NCBI RefSeq assembly: GCF_000020125.1
Contig: NC_010676.1
Coordinates: 2,914,001 to 2,978,000 of the forward strand
Direction: 5' to 3'
Length of the DNA: 64,000 nucleotides
From: Paraburkholderia phytofirmans PsJN
GTDB lineage: Bacteria; Pseudomonadota; Gammaproteobacteria; Burkholderiales; Burkholderiaceae
The notes under the pieces are model-generated. The model was not told the origin of the DNA. It did not search any database and saw only the letters and a list, made by a program, of their open reading frames with translations. A program made the position numbers and the translations under genes. Positions 35,239-44,763 of this stretch are shown in pieces. Each line of letters begins with the position of its first letter. Within the stretch, counting starts at the first letter, position 1.

Positions 35239-35541
35239 ATGAAATCGCTTATCAAAGCCGTGGCACTAGTTGCAGTGTTCGCAGCACCGGTGGCATCGTT
35301 CGCACAATCCGAGCAACCGGTCACGCGTGCCGAGGTCAAGGCGCAATTGAAACAGATCGAACAGGCCGGCTATAACCCCGCGGTCGCAACCGACTCCACC
35401 TACCCCGCTGACATTCAAGCAGCCGAAGCACGTGTCGCCGCACAAAACAGTGGAGCGGCGGGATATGGTCCTTCCTCCGCCGGCTCCTCGGAAACCGGCT
35501 CTAATGTCCCTGCTGGGAATCCGAATCTGCAAGGTCAGTAG
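35239..35541 (+). CDS. DUF4148 secreted protein
   Basis: 100 residues: signal peptide MKSLIKAVALVAVFAAPVAS ending SFAQ, then the DUF4148 core TRAEVKAQLKQIEQAGYNP with DSTYPADIQAAEARVAAQ, and a Gly/Ser-rich tail. Such proteins are abundant and multicopy in Burkholderia-type genomes, exported, and of unknown function. Good ribosome site (GGAGGG, 8 nt before ATG). Confidence 0.92.
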   Translation: MKSLIKAVALVAVFAAPVASFAQSEQPVTRAEVKAQLKQIEQAGYNPAVATDSTYPADIQAAEARVAAQNSGAAGYGPSSAGSSETGSNVPAGNPNLQGQ

Positions 35542-35570
35542 TACGCAATCTGGTTTGGGCAATTCGATGC

Positions 35571-35595
35571 GAGCGCATGGTTCAGGCATGCGCTC
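35571..35595. terminator. 9-bp perfect hairpin after the DUF4148 gene
   Basis: GAGCGCATG pairs with CATGCGCTC around a 7-nt loop, 30 bp past the stop codon. Outer ATTCGA/TCGAAT arms extend the dyad with gaps. There is no strong U-tract on either side, so terminator function is probable but not certain. Confidence 0.45.
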
Positions 35596-36270
35596 GTGTT
35601 TGTGCGTCGAATGCGAGACCATGACAGCGCAACGTCAGAAAGTCCTTTGACGAAAATAATGGCTCGGCTATCCTAAGGTGGCAGTTCGATGGTTCTCGGG
35701 CATGCACTCCTGTGCATCGTGAGAACTTCTACTCAACGTCGCTTCGGGTTCAATCGTGAAAGTCCGTGGTCCATTGGTGAGATACCAGCGCGGTCGGGAA
35801 AGAACGATCCTGTTCGGCTGTCCGATTGCTCATCAGGGGAGCAACTGCGCTTCGCCGTCCCGTCCCCTGTCTATCGATACCGTCTTGTCGCGTCGCTCCG
35901 TGCGCCGGCATAACGTCATTGCCGCGCCTTCAGCCATTCCTGTGCGTACCGACGAAATCGCGTCGCTTCTGCCTTAGCCCCCTTCTCTTTTCGCGAGGCT
36001 GTGTTGCATGCGGGGACCGTTCGTTTAGCGGTCGCACGCCTGTCATGCATTTGCCTGTTCGTGCTTAGCAAGTTCGCTTGCTAGCGCGCGACGGCTTATA
36101 GCGCTCGCTTATTCGTATCGTTTTAGTTCTGCTGTGTGCTTGCGCTGCGGCAGGCGGCGTCACGTCTCTTTGTGTTTGGCATTCTTGTGGAATGTGCGGA
36201 CTCGGAGCGACGGTATGCGCGCGTCTGTGCTGTGGCGAAAACTGAAGTTCAATATCAAGGAGATTGCAGA
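35596..36270. other. 675-bp gap without a supported gene
   Basis: Short frames on the plus strand have Arg/Cys-rich, non-protein-like translations and no ribosome sites. The one structure is an imperfect hairpin at 35692-35726 with an inner ATGCAC/GTGCAT stem and outer GTTCTC/GAGAAC arms, which could belong to a small RNA or an attenuator. The last ~100 bp presumably carry the promoter of the PotF-like gene. Confidence 0.5.
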
Positions 36271-37389
36271 ATGAAGATTCGTCACGCCACCCTTCTTTCG
36301 CTCGCCGGCACGATGCTGTGCTCGCTGACCGCTTTGACCGCGATGAACGCCGCGCGCGCCGCGGATACATCGCTGAATGTCTACAACTGGTCCGACTACA
36401 TTGCGAAGGACACGATTGCCAACTTCGAGAAGCAATCCGGCGTCACCGTGAAATACGACAGTTACGATAGCGACGATACGTTGCAGGCCAAATTGCTCGC
36501 GGGCAGTTCGGGCTATGACATCGTAGTGCCGACATCGAGCTATATGGCGCGGCAGATCGAAGCCGGCGTGTATCAGAAGATCGACAAGTCGAAGATGCCC
36601 AACCTCGCCAATCTCGATCCTGGTTTGATGAAGCTGATTGCCGATGCCGATCCTGGCAATCAATACGGCGTGCCTTGGGCGTGGGGCACCGATGGAATCG
36701 GCTACAACGTGCAGGCGGTGAAGCAAGCGCTCGGTGGTGAAGCGCCGGTGGATAGCTGGTCGCTGTTGTTCGACCCGGCGAATCTGTCGAAGGTGAAGAG
36801 TTGCGGCGTGTCCTTTCTCGATTCGGCCGCGGATGTTTTCCCCGCTGTGCTTCAGTACATGCATAAGAATCCGAACAGTACCAATCCCGGCGACTACCAG
36901 GCCGCGTATGAAGTGCTGAAGAAGGTGCGGCCGTATATCACGCAGTTCAATTCGTCCGGCTATATCAATGATCTGGCGAACAACGATATCTGCGTGGCGT
37001 TCGGCTTTTCCGGCGATGTGGGGATTGCGCGGCGGCGTGCTTCCGAGGCCAAGCGCACGTATGAGGTTCGGTTTTCGAATATCAAGGACGCGGGTTTGGT
37101 TTGGATGGACGTGATGGTAATTCCGAAGGACGCGCCGCATCCGGAAGCGGCGATGAAGTGGATGAACTACATCGAAGATCCGAAAGTGAGTGCGGAGATT
37201 ACGAATGAGGTTTTTTACCCGACTGCGAATCGTGCGGCGCGGCAGTTTGTGACGCCGGCTATTGAGCAGGACGCGAATGTTTATCCGCCTGAGGCCGTGT
37301 TGAACAAGATGACGTTGATGCGGCCGCAGCCGGCGCCGATCATGCGGTTGGAGAATCGGCTTTGGGCGCAGTTGAAGTCGGGGAATTGA
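36271..37389 (+). CDS. Polyamine ABC transporter substrate-binding protein (PotF-like)
   Basis: 372 residues; signal peptide MKIRHATLLSLAGTMLCSL ending NAARA. The mature protein starts with the PotD/PotF signature LNVYNWSDYIAKDTIANFEKQ and continues with KLLAGSSGYDIVVPTSSYMARQI, VPWAWGTDGIGYN and the C-terminal region LMRPQPAPIMRLENRLWAQLK. It should bind putrescine or a related polyamine in the periplasm. No permease or ATPase gene is adjacent, so it would share a transporter encoded elsewhere. AAGGAG lies 8 nt before the ATG. Confidence 0.93.
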   Translation: MKIRHATLLSLAGTMLCSLTALTAMNAARAADTSLNVYNWSDYIAKDTIANFEKQSGVTVKYDSYDSDDTLQAKLLAGSSGYDIVVPTSSYMARQIEAGVYQKIDKSKMPNLANLDPGLMKLIADADPGNQYGVPWAWGTDGIGYNVQAVKQALGGEAPVDSWSLLFDPANLSKVKSCGVSFLDSAADVFPAVLQYMHKNPNSTNPGDYQAAYEVLKKVRPYITQFNSSGYINDLANNDICVAFGFSGDVGIARRRASEAKRTYEVRFSNIKDAGLVWMDVMVIPKDAPHPEAAMKWMNYIEDPKVSAEITNEVFYPTANRAARQFVTPAIEQDANVYPPEAVLNKMTLMRPQPAPIMRLENRLWAQLKSGN

Positions 37390-37507
37390 GGCGCTTTGTC
37401 GCTGGCGGTTGGATTGGTGACTTCAGGTGAGTCTTTTGGGCGTGGCGCGGGCAGTGGGTGCAGGCGCTGCGCTTCTTTTTTCTATTCTTCTTTCTATTCG
37501 AGACGTT

Positions 37508-37870
37508 ATGAGTATTTTAACTATTGTGGATTTTTCGGCACCAGCTAAGGAAAGTAGTGAGTACATGCCCAAGGCGGAGGCTGTGCTGGCTGGTGATCCT
37601 TTGCAAATGGTTCATACGCATTTTGCCAGCCCTTGTGGGCAGCTTGCGGCTGGGACTTGGGAGGGCACCTGCGGCCAGTGGGCTGTTAATTTTACGGAGA
37701 GCGAGTATTGCGAGATTCTTGAGGGTGTGTCGGTGATTCGCGATGCGGACGGCGTGGCGAAAACTGTGCGCGCTGGGGATCGGTTCTTGATTCCTGCGGG
37801 GTTCAAGGGAACCTGGGAGGTTGTTGAGCCGTGCAGGAAGGTTTTTGTTTCGGTGGAGTTTAAGGGGTAG
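37508..37870 (+). CDS. Cupin-domain protein (DUF861 type)
   Basis: 120 residues forming a single small cupin. The recognisable part is ESEYCEILEGVSVIRDADGVAKTVRAGDRFLIPAGFKGTWEV (read in segments), the pattern of DUF861/EutQ-like cupins close to ureidoglycine aminohydrolase. It follows the PotF-like gene by 119 bp on the same strand, and such cupins are often next to polyamine genes; co-transcription is possible. The frame is open further upstream, but the ATG before SILTIVDFS is the first sensible start. Codon use is a little less GC-rich than average here. Confidence 0.85.
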   Translation: MSILTIVDFSAPAKESSEYMPKAEAVLAGDPLQMVHTHFASPCGQLAAGTWEGTCGQWAVNFTESEYCEILEGVSVIRDADGVAKTVRAGDRFLIPAGFKGTWEVVEPCRKVFVSVEFKG

Positions 37871-37979
37871 GCCGATGCGAGGCGGACGCGTAACGATTTT
37901 GCGCGCAGCCGTCGGCCGCGAAGCGGAACAACGCCGCTCGCTCCCATACGCGATCCATGACTGGTTCTCACTGGGCAGT

Positions 37980-38474
37980 CTATCCGCCGCGCCTTTCCGC
38001 TTTTCCCTTGTTGCGTGATCCGCGTTTATCCGCCTCCGGCCACGCGGACATGGCAACGTCGATGATGCTGCCAAGCGCGTCACCCGATGCGCCCGCCTGT
38101 GGAAGATTCAAAACGGCCTGCAAAACGCCGAGGTAGTACCAGGCAAAGGCGTCCACATCGGTCCCCGGGGCAACTTCGCCGTTCGTCACGCCTTGCCGCA
38201 GTAGATCCGCGAAGATCTCGCGCTGCCGTGCGACACCGGCAAGTGCTGTCGTCTTTCCCGCCGCCGCAAGGTCCAGCAGTTCGGCAGTACTTCGCGACAA
38301 CAGGCAGCCTGCAGGCCGTCGCGATGCTGCCGGCTTTGGCAAGAAATCGCGCAGTATCGCTGCCACGCTTTCTCGCGCGGAGTCCACGCGAGCTGAATTC
38401 ATCCGGCGTAGCACGCGCTCCGTGTAGACGGACAGCGCATCGCGAAACAGGCCGTCCTTGTCGCCGAACCGCTG
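37980..38474 (-). pseudogene. TetR/AcrR-family regulator, C-terminal half only
   Basis: From the right edge the frame reads FGDKDGLFRDALSVYTERV, the well-known end of the TetR DNA-binding domain (usually YxxFGSKEALF), and goes on through a normal TetR ligand domain (CLLSRSTAELLDLAA, FADLLRQGVTNGEVAPGTD) to a proper stop. The helix-turn-helix that should come before FGDK is absent: beyond about 38474 the translation becomes meaningless, although the frame stays open for 700 bp. At the same point a plus-strand gene remnant begins. The regulator is therefore beheaded and should not bind DNA. Confidence 0.8.
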
Positions 38475-38702
38475 CATTTCAAGGAAAACTTCAAGGGCGT
38501 GTGGAAGTTCGAGCCCGACGTCGCGAAGATCCGCGTGATTCCGCTGAGTGCTGACGTCGCACAACTGTACGCACCCACTCGGGTCACGGTGGGCGCTTCG
38601 GAAGCGACGGCAAAGACCGCGTCGTTTCTCGTCTATGAAACGGCAGTGCGAACCGCTGACGGCTGGCGCATCGCGTCGATTGTGCCGGTGCCTGCGCAAT
38701 AG
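38472..38702 (+). pseudogene. SnoaL/DUF4440-like protein, C-terminal half only
   Basis: The plus strand encodes LHFKENFKGVWKFEPDVAKI to EATAKTASFLVYETAVRTADGWRIASIVPVPAQ and a stop, which is the end of a SgcJ/SnoaL-like NTF2-fold protein. The first half of the domain is missing; to the left the sequence is the TetR remnant on the other strand. There is no ATG or ribosome site at the junction. This looks like the partner of a formerly divergent regulator-target pair. Confidence 0.7.
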
Positions 38703-39009
38703 TAGTGCGTATTCTCTCGTGCTGTTGTCGTCAGCCGGGCCTGCTGCACGACAACTGACGGGTGGGCGTACAGCATGCATGAGAGAGTTCGAGACGCAGT
38801 GTGGCCATGAAGCGCCCGCCAAGGCCGTCGCATCGAGCGACTGCCCCAGCAGCTTCGAGCGGACGATCGCGGCCACCGTCATACGAGTAAAATGGCCCGG
38901 GCTTGCCAGCCGATATGCGTGCGGGCCAACCAACGCGCATGAGACGGTGCGAGCCACGTGCGTAGTTTTCGAGCACGCCCGTCTCCCCTCACCAGAGTAA
39001 GGAGTTGAT
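38703..39009. other. 307-bp gap without a supported gene
   Basis: No convincing protein on either strand. The last bases (AAGGAG, 5 nt before ATG) are the ribosome site of the Ntn hydrolase gene, and its promoter must lie here. Confidence 0.6.
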
Positions 39010-40089
39010 ATGCGGCACTCGCCTGGTTCGGTTCTACCCTGTCTTCTCGCCGCAGCGACGCTGATTGTCACACCGGTCGCATCGATCGCCTGCACGCGGG
39101 TTGTATATCTTGGCGCCGACAACGACGTCATCACGGCGCGGTCGATGGACTGGAAGCTTGACATTTCCACCAATCTCTACGTGCTCCCCCGTGGTATTTC
39201 CCGCAACGGCGAGGCTGGTCCGAACTCGCTGAAATGGACGGCCAAATACGGTAGCGTCGTCGCTACTGGCTATGACGTCTCCACGACCGACGGCATGAAC
39301 GAAAAGGGCCTCGCTGCTGAATTGCTCTGGCTCGTGGAATCGCAATACCCGGCTTTCGACAAGAACTCGAAACCCGGGCTCACCATCGCCGCCTGGGCGC
39401 AGTACGTACTCGACAACTTCGCTACCGTCTCGGAAGCCGTAGCTACGCTCGAGAAAGAGCCTTTCACGGTCGTCTCAGACAACGTCCCCGGGGAACGGCG
39501 CCTGGCCACACTGCACCTCTCCATGTCAGACGCCACCGGTGACAGCGCAATTGTCGAGTACATCGCCGGCAAGCAGGTCATCCACCACGGTCGGCAGTAT
39601 CAGGTGATGACCAACTCTCCGACTTTCGATGAACAGCTTGCCCTGAATGCTTACTGGAAGCAGATCGGCGGAACCGTCTGGCTGCCTGGCACCAATCGCT
39701 CGGCCGACCGCTTTGCGCGCGCCTCGTTCTACATAAACGCCATACCCAAAAGCGAAGATCCTGTCGTCGCCCTTGCCAGCGTATTCAGCGTAATCCGCAA
39801 CGTGTCCGTGCCGTTCGGGATTACCACCGCGGATGAGCCAAACATCTCGTCCACCCGCTGGCGCACTGTTGTCGACCATAAGCGGATGCTCTACTTCTTC
39901 GAGTCGGCCCTTACCCCTAACACATTCTGGGTCGACCTCAAGAAAGTTGACTTCTCCGCTGGCGCACCCGTCAAACGCCTCGACCTTGGTCCGGACCAGC
40001 GCAATACCTTCAATGGTGAAGTCTCTGGATCCTTCAAGCCCGCGCCGCCGTTTCCGTTCCTCGGGCTCGACGCGGGTAAGTCCCGCTGA
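39010..40089 (+). CDS. Choloylglycine hydrolase-family (linear amide C-N) Ntn hydrolase, periplasmic
   Basis: 359 residues. A signal peptide ends VASIA just before Cys28 (CTRVVYL), so signal cleavage would expose the N-terminal nucleophile Cys that this family needs. The next conserved block TARSMDWKLDI includes the usual Arg-Ser-Met-Asp-Trp. Further family residues are in VMTNSPTFDEQLAL (Asn) and in NRSADRFARASFY (Arg). Members are bile-salt hydrolases and penicillin V acylases; Gram-negative members are periplasmic and several cleave acyl-homoserine lactones. Which amide is cut here cannot be told. It is a single gene with its own ribosome site. Confidence 0.92.
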   Translation: MRHSPGSVLPCLLAAATLIVTPVASIACTRVVYLGADNDVITARSMDWKLDISTNLYVLPRGISRNGEAGPNSLKWTAKYGSVVATGYDVSTTDGMNEKGLAAELLWLVESQYPAFDKNSKPGLTIAAWAQYVLDNFATVSEAVATLEKEPFTVVSDNVPGERRLATLHLSMSDATGDSAIVEYIAGKQVIHHGRQYQVMTNSPTFDEQLALNAYWKQIGGTVWLPGTNRSADRFARASFYINAIPKSEDPVVALASVFSVIRNVSVPFGITTADEPNISSTRWRTVVDHKRMLYFFESALTPNTFWVDLKKVDFSAGAPVKRLDLGPDQRNTFNGEVSGSFKPAPPFPFLGLDAGKSR

Positions 40090-40296
40090 CGCATAGAGTC
40101 GGAACCGGCCATGCCGCGTACGACCGCGGGGCAAAGTGCAACCATAAGCGGTCACTCGACACTAGCGCACAGATCGTTGACACTTCTACCTCTTGTCATT
40201 GACCTTCTCACTCACCTCGTAATGGGCACTGATTTCGGGAGCGCAACATGCGGTCTACGCGCCGGTTGAAGAAGAAAATCTCTAAGGAGCACGTTA

Positions 40297-40743
40297 ATGA
40301 GCGAAGCGTCACAAGCAACAGATGCTAACGCGCCTGCCTGGCTAAGCGTCGCGCTCAAGGAGCAAGGCATCAAGCGCTACGATGCGGGACAATGCAATCC
40401 CCGAATCGCCGAATACAATAATTGCACCCAGCTCGCTGGCTACGACGACAAAATCGCATGGTGCTCCTCGTTTCTAAACTGGTGCATGGAACAATCGGGC
40501 ATTCGCGGAACCGGCTCCGCTTTAGCTCGCTCGTGGCTCACCTGGGGGCAACCGCTCGAGAAACCGAGATACGGTTGCATTGCCGTTCTGACTGCCGATG
40601 ACGCGGTCGATTGGAAGGGACACGTTGGATTGTTTCTCCGAATCGATGCCAAGCACGTCTATCTTTTCGGGGGCAACCAACTCCAAGAGGTCCGGGAACT
40701 CGAATATCCGCGCCATCGTGTGCTGGCCTACCGCTGGCCTTGA
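40297..40743 (+). CDS. TIGR02594-type NlpC/P60-like hydrolase without signal peptide
   Basis: 148 residues matching the TIGR02594 pattern: putative nucleophile C56 in KIAWCSSFLNWCM, ARSWLTWG, H109 in WKGHVGLFLR, N127 in LFGGNQ, and the closing YPRHRVLAYRWP. These are CHAP/NlpC-P60-like Cys-His amidases, found in phage lysins and as T6SS amidase-like effectors. There is no export signal. Start: ATG with AAGGAG about 9 nt upstream. No immunity-like or phage gene is adjacent (the next gene is a GNAT protein), so the role is open. Confidence 0.85.
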   Translation: MSEASQATDANAPAWLSVALKEQGIKRYDAGQCNPRIAEYNNCTQLAGYDDKIAWCSSFLNWCMEQSGIRGTGSALARSWLTWGQPLEKPRYGCIAVLTADDAVDWKGHVGLFLRIDAKHVYLFGGNQLQEVRELEYPRHRVLAYRWP

Positions 40744-40928
40744 CGCCCGGCGCTTTGTTCATGCGTTAGGCTTACAGCGCCGCTAGCAGTCAATTTCGGC
40801 GACCGAAACGATCGAGTAGATCGTTGACAATCGCGACTACGGAGCTGGATTTCCACGAGTTCACCAGCGGATTTTGATCCGATTGACTGAGCAATCAATT
40901 CGCATAAAAGCGAAGGAAACGTTTCCGT

Positions 40929-41762
40929 TTGTTGATAACGATACCAGGAATGCAATATTTCCCCGATAACCTCGGTCTCGCAACTGATCTATTGCTGCAT
41001 GCGGAGATCGGGACCGTCGAGTCACGCGATGAATATATCGTCGTCCGTACACCAGACGCGCCCGAATACTTTTTCGGCAACATGCTCGTCTTGCAGCAGC
41101 GACCCTCAGTAAGTGACCTGAAATTGCTGGAGCATGACTTCGGTCAGCTCATCGGGACACCACCGCTAATTGCACACCGGACATTCGTGTGGCCGGAAAG
41201 CGCCGACAGCGTGGTGGCCCTCGACACGTTCGTAGAACAAGGCTACGACGCCACCGTCTGCCGGGTCCTCGTGGCGCATCCCGGCGCAATAAATCCAGTT
41301 GCGACCAATTCTCTGGTCAAAGTGCGCCCGTTTGCCTTGGAGCAGGAATGGGACGATTGGTCCCGAATGCAACTCGCCGCCATGCCAGATCCGACCGACA
41401 TTACCTCACAGCGTTACATAACGCATCAGCAGAGGGCTTACAGGAGCCTGATCGAACGCGGCCTGGGAAACTGGTGGGGAGCCTTTATTGGCGATGAACA
41501 GGTGGGAAGTCTTGGTCTGTTCTTTCTTGACGGAATTGGGCGTTTCCAGACAGTTATTACGGGGGCTAAGCATCGAAACCGAAATGTTTGCAAAACTTTG
41601 ATGACCGAAGTTATCAGGCTGTCAGCCGGGCGGTCGCACCGGCTTGTCATAGTTGCAGACGAAACCCACCATGCCGGAACAATATACGAGGCAATGGGTT
41701 TTCGGCAGCAGGGGCGATTGGCCAGCGTGTGTCAAGCGCCGCGCAATACTGCGGCGCGCTGA
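40929..41762 (+). CDS. GNAT-family acetyltransferase-like protein
   Basis: 277 residues. The N-terminal ~120 residues (QYFPDNLGLATDLLLHAEIG, DEYIVVRTPDAPEYFFGNMLVL) form an arm seen in some two-domain GNATs; the C-terminal half holds the acetyl-CoA fold (GAFIGDEQVGSLGLFFLDGIGRFQTVITGAKHRNRNVCKTLM, ETHHAGTIYEAMGFRQ). The usual RxxGxG/A loop is altered to RNRNVC, so acetyl-CoA binding may be changed. A TTG start is supported by AAGGAA 10 nt upstream; ATG at 40950 with an adjacent CCAGGA is the alternative. Substrate unknown. Confidence 0.75.
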   Translation: MLITIPGMQYFPDNLGLATDLLLHAEIGTVESRDEYIVVRTPDAPEYFFGNMLVLQQRPSVSDLKLLEHDFGQLIGTPPLIAHRTFVWPESADSVVALDTFVEQGYDATVCRVLVAHPGAINPVATNSLVKVRPFALEQEWDDWSRMQLAAMPDPTDITSQRYITHQQRAYRSLIERGLGNWWGAFIGDEQVGSLGLFFLDGIGRFQTVITGAKHRNRNVCKTLMTEVIRLSAGRSHRLVIVADETHHAGTIYEAMGFRQQGRLASVCQAPRNTAAR

Positions 41763-41784
41763 GCCCATTGAGGCGATGCCTTAT

Positions 41785-42360
41785 TTAGTCAAGATCATCC
41801 GGATTAAGCAACGAGGTCAACACATGGTCGGCCCACGAACCATTAATCTGTAAATAGGACCGCGCCACACCCTCCTTCTCGAAACCAAGGCGAGCTAGCA
41901 GCAGTCCGCTGCGGGTGTTCTCAGGTCGATAGTTCGCCATGATGCGATGCAATCCCATAGTCTTGAACGCATACGGAATGGCCGCCGTCAGAGCTTCCGT
42001 CATCAGGCCTTTCCCTTCCGCGTCCATCGCGATAGAGAATCCAAGATGACACGCCTGGAACGGTCCTCGAACGACATTGGTAAAGTTGCAATCGCCCAGC
42101 AATTCGCCACTTTCGCTGTCGAATAACAAGAAATGGACGGCGTTTCCTGCTGCAGTCTGAGTAGCCATCGACCGCAACCTGCCTGCAACGGCATCTATTT
42201 CGAAGAAGCTTTCGGAGCGAGCCGGTTCCCACGGCTGAAGGTGGGCACGATTTGATATGCAGTACGCGTGCAACGCAACGGTACTCTCTTCGTTTGCGAC
42301 TCGCAGCGTCATACGTTCGGTAAGAATTCCGTCGGCAAGACCGAGGTGGGAATTCAGCAT
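41785..42360 (-). CDS. RimJ/RimL-type GNAT acetyltransferase
   Basis: 191 residues with the RimJ-type layout: LTERMTLRVANEESTVALHAYC, then LLGDCNFTNVVRGPFQACHLGFSIAMDAEGKGLMTEALTAAIPYAF and LHRIMANYRPENTRSGLLLARLGFEKEGVARSYLQINGSWADHVL, the last being the diagnostic N-terminal-acetylase block. It would acetylate a protein alpha-amine or a small amine. The gene is convergent with the previous GNAT, 22 bp apart. An upstream GTG would add 16 residues; the ATG before LNSHLGLADG is preferred. Confidence 0.88.
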   Translation of the reverse strand: MLNSHLGLADGILTERMTLRVANEESTVALHAYCISNRAHLQPWEPARSESFFEIDAVAGRLRSMATQTAAGNAVHFLLFDSESGELLGDCNFTNVVRGPFQACHLGFSIAMDAEGKGLMTEALTAAIPYAFKTMGLHRIMANYRPENTRSGLLLARLGFEKEGVARSYLQINGSWADHVLTSLLNPDDLD

Positions 42361-43011
42361 ACGTCTATCATTTTTCAGTGGGCAGTGAGGGGGCGAGATC
42401 TTATCCACGTCGCGCAGTGCAATGAACGCGAAATTCCCGGGATTCTAACCGGAGAGTGTGCGCGCATGATGCGCTCGAGGATTAGGCACGGATGGTGCCG
42501 CGAAAGACTGGTCTGCGAAATATCGAAAGTCTGTTGTGGGTCGGTGACAGAAAAAGTTCAGCGTCGAGCCCGCTTAAGGACAACAGCTGGCCGACCATAT
42601 AGGTCGCTGTTAGGCGGAGCGGGCATCTGCAAAAGATTCGTCAGTTGCTGCGATTCAACATCGCTGTGTGAATCAGCAACCCGAAGAATCAGTGTGCGAG
42701 GCCGAGTTGCAAATTCAAGCCTCGTAGAGCTTCCAGAATCGTCCAATATTCCGAAGCGTTCAACAAACACCCTCCCGGCAATCCTATGATGAATGGCGTC
42801 GCTTCCGCCATTTAAAAAATCAATTGCGCGCAAACCTTTGCGCCAAGCTGCGCAGCGTTTGCCCTCCTTCAGCGATGCGCCAACGCGCCGTAATACCAGA
42901 TGCATGGGCGTGAAGGTTTTGCCCTGTGCTGCCTGAAGCACGCCTTCTGGCATACCCACCCGCTCGAATGCCCTCCCCCGTGCACCAACAATTGGCAACT
43001 GGAGTTGAAAC
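42361..43011. other. 651-bp gap without a supported gene
   Basis: I see no plausible protein on either strand; frames here are short or shadow the chemoreceptor gene. It must carry the promoters of the RimJ-like gene (minus) and of the chemoreceptor (plus). No strong hairpin or repeat was noted. Confidence 0.55.
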
Positions 43012-44763
43012 ATGAATCTCAGCAATCTGTCAGTGAAGGCAAAACTCACGGGAGCTTTTGGCTTGTTCGCCGCTATTGTCCTTATCGTGTCAGGCATTTC
43101 CCTGAAATCACTGAACGATGCCAACGACCGATTCGCAAATTTCGTGTCGGGCGTCAATGCCCGCGCCAATATTGCTGCGCAGGTTCGAACCGCGGTTGAC
43201 CGACGTGCGATTGCCGCGCGCAACATGGCGCTCGTGACCACGCCGGGCGATTTCGAAACGGAAAAGGCCGCTGAAGCGCAGGCCCAGATGGATGTCCAGT
43301 CGAACATCGCGAAACTCAACCAGATGGTTTCGTCCGCGACCGACGCAACGGAAAAGACCCGCAGCCTTGTGAGCGAAATCAACCGGATCGAGACAGCTTA
43401 TGCACCTGTCGCCCAGGCAATCGTTGCTCTCGCCGTTGGAGGCAAGCACGACGAGGCGGTGAAGAAAATCGACGACGATTGCCGGCCGCTGCTCGCCGCC
43501 CTGGTCAAAGCAACGGACGACTACGCGCAATACACGCGCACTCATGAAGAGGAACTCGTCCAGCAGTCCGAGGAACACTATTCAGCGCAGCGGAATTTGC
43601 TGATGGCGATCTCTCTCGCCGCTGTCGCGTTGGCGGTCGTGGCGGGCATGGTTATCACGCGCGGATTGCTGCGTGCACTTGGCGCCGAGCCGGTGGCTCT
43701 CGATGAGGTTACACGGCGTGTTGCCGCTGGCGATCTGAGTCCCGTCGCGGGCGCGAAGAATGCGCCGGGCGGGAGCGTACTCGCCTCGATGGGTGAAATG
43801 CAGGCAAGTCTCGTCAGCCTGATCGGTCAGGTGCGTACGGCCGCAGACAGTATTGCGACCGGCTCCAGCCAGATTGCTTCGGGCAACGTCGATCTTTCGT
43901 CCCGCACCGAACAGCAGGCTGCGTCGCTGCAGGAAACCGCGTCGAGCATGGAAGAGCTGACTTCGACAGTGAAGCAGAACGCGGAGAACGCTCAACAGGC
44001 AAGCTCGCTTTCCGCCAACGCGTCCGAAGTGGCGCTGAAGGGCAACGAGGTGGTGAGTCAGGTCGTCGGTACGATGGGCGAGATCAGCACGAGTTCGACG
44101 CAGATTGCGGAGATCACGGGAATCATCGAAGGCATCGCGTTCCAGACCAACATCCTGGCGCTGAACGCGGCGGTGGAGGCGGCCCGGGCAGGCGAACAGG
44201 GCCGTGGATTCGCGGTGGTGGCAAGCGAAGTCCGCAGCCTCGCGCAACGTTCGTCTAGCGCGGCGAAGGAAATCAAGGATTTGATCAACGCGTCCGTTCA
44301 GAAAATCCATGACGGATCATTGCTCGCGAATCAGGCGGGAAAGACGATGTCGGAGGTCACGCAGGCTGTCGCGCGAGTGACCGACATCATGGGCGAAATC
44401 GCCGCCGCGTCGACGGAACAAAGCCGGGGCATCGAACAGGTCAACCACGCGATCACGCAGATGGACGAGGTCACGCAGCAGAACGCCGCGCTGGTGGAGG
44501 AAGCGGCGGCCGCATCCAAGTCGCTCGAAGACCAGGGGCGGCAACTCAATAAGGCCATTTCGTTCTTTCGTCTGGAGGCCGGCGCCGTTTCGACTGTAAT
44601 GGATGGACAGGCATCTTCAGTCCATCGTCAGGTGGCACGTAAACAACCTGTACGGCGGACCATTGGGAACACCGCGGCGGCGGCCCGTCCGCTCGCTGCG
44701 TCGGTTGCCTCGGCAGGCGCGGCAACAACGGCCATTAATAACGATGGCTGGGACAAATTCTGA
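43012..44763 (+). CDS. Methyl-accepting chemotaxis protein
   Basis: 583 residues: cytoplasmic start, first membrane helix (about 11-30, [20 protein letters not shown]), a periplasmic four-helix-type sensor (31-190), second helix (about 195-215, [20 protein letters not shown]), HAMP, and a long signalling hairpin. Its tip is [34 protein letters not shown] (read in segments), universal in MCPs. [23 protein letters not shown] is typical of Burkholderia receptors. The C-terminus has no CheR-binding pentapeptide. The ligand is unknown. The gene stands alone. Confidence 0.95.
   Translation: MNLSNLSVKAKLTGAFGLFAAIVLIVSGISLKSLNDANDRFANFVSGVNARANIAAQVRTAVDRRAIAARNMALVTTPGDFETEKAAEAQAQMDVQSNIAKLNQMVSSATDATEKTRSLVSEINRIETAYAPVAQAIVALAVGGKHDEAVKKIDDDCRPLLAALVKATDDYAQYTRTHEEELVQQSEEHYSAQRNLLMAISLAAVALAVVAGMVITRGLLRALGAEPVALDEVTRRVAAGDLSPVAGAKNAPGGSVLASMGEMQASLVSLIGQVRTAADSIATGSSQIASGNVDLSSRTEQQAASLQETASSMEELTSTVKQNAENAQQASSLSANASEVALKGNEVVSQVVGTMGEISTSSTQIAEITGIIEGIAFQTNILALNAAVEAARAGEQGRGFAVVASEVRSLAQRSSSAAKEIKDLINASVQKIHDGSLLANQAGKTMSEVTQAVARVTDIMGEIAAASTEQSRGIEQVNHAITQMDEVTQQNAALVEEAAAASKSLEDQGRQLNKAISFFRLEAGAVSTVMDGQASSVHRQVARKQPVRRTIGNTAAAARPLAASVASAGAATTAINNDGWDKF

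Noticed and set aside
38475..39173. Upstream extension of the TetR remnant frame
   Set aside because: The frame is open, but the translation has no TetR helix-turn-helix and is low-complexity; it overlaps the SnoaL remnant and the start of the Ntn hydrolase gene.
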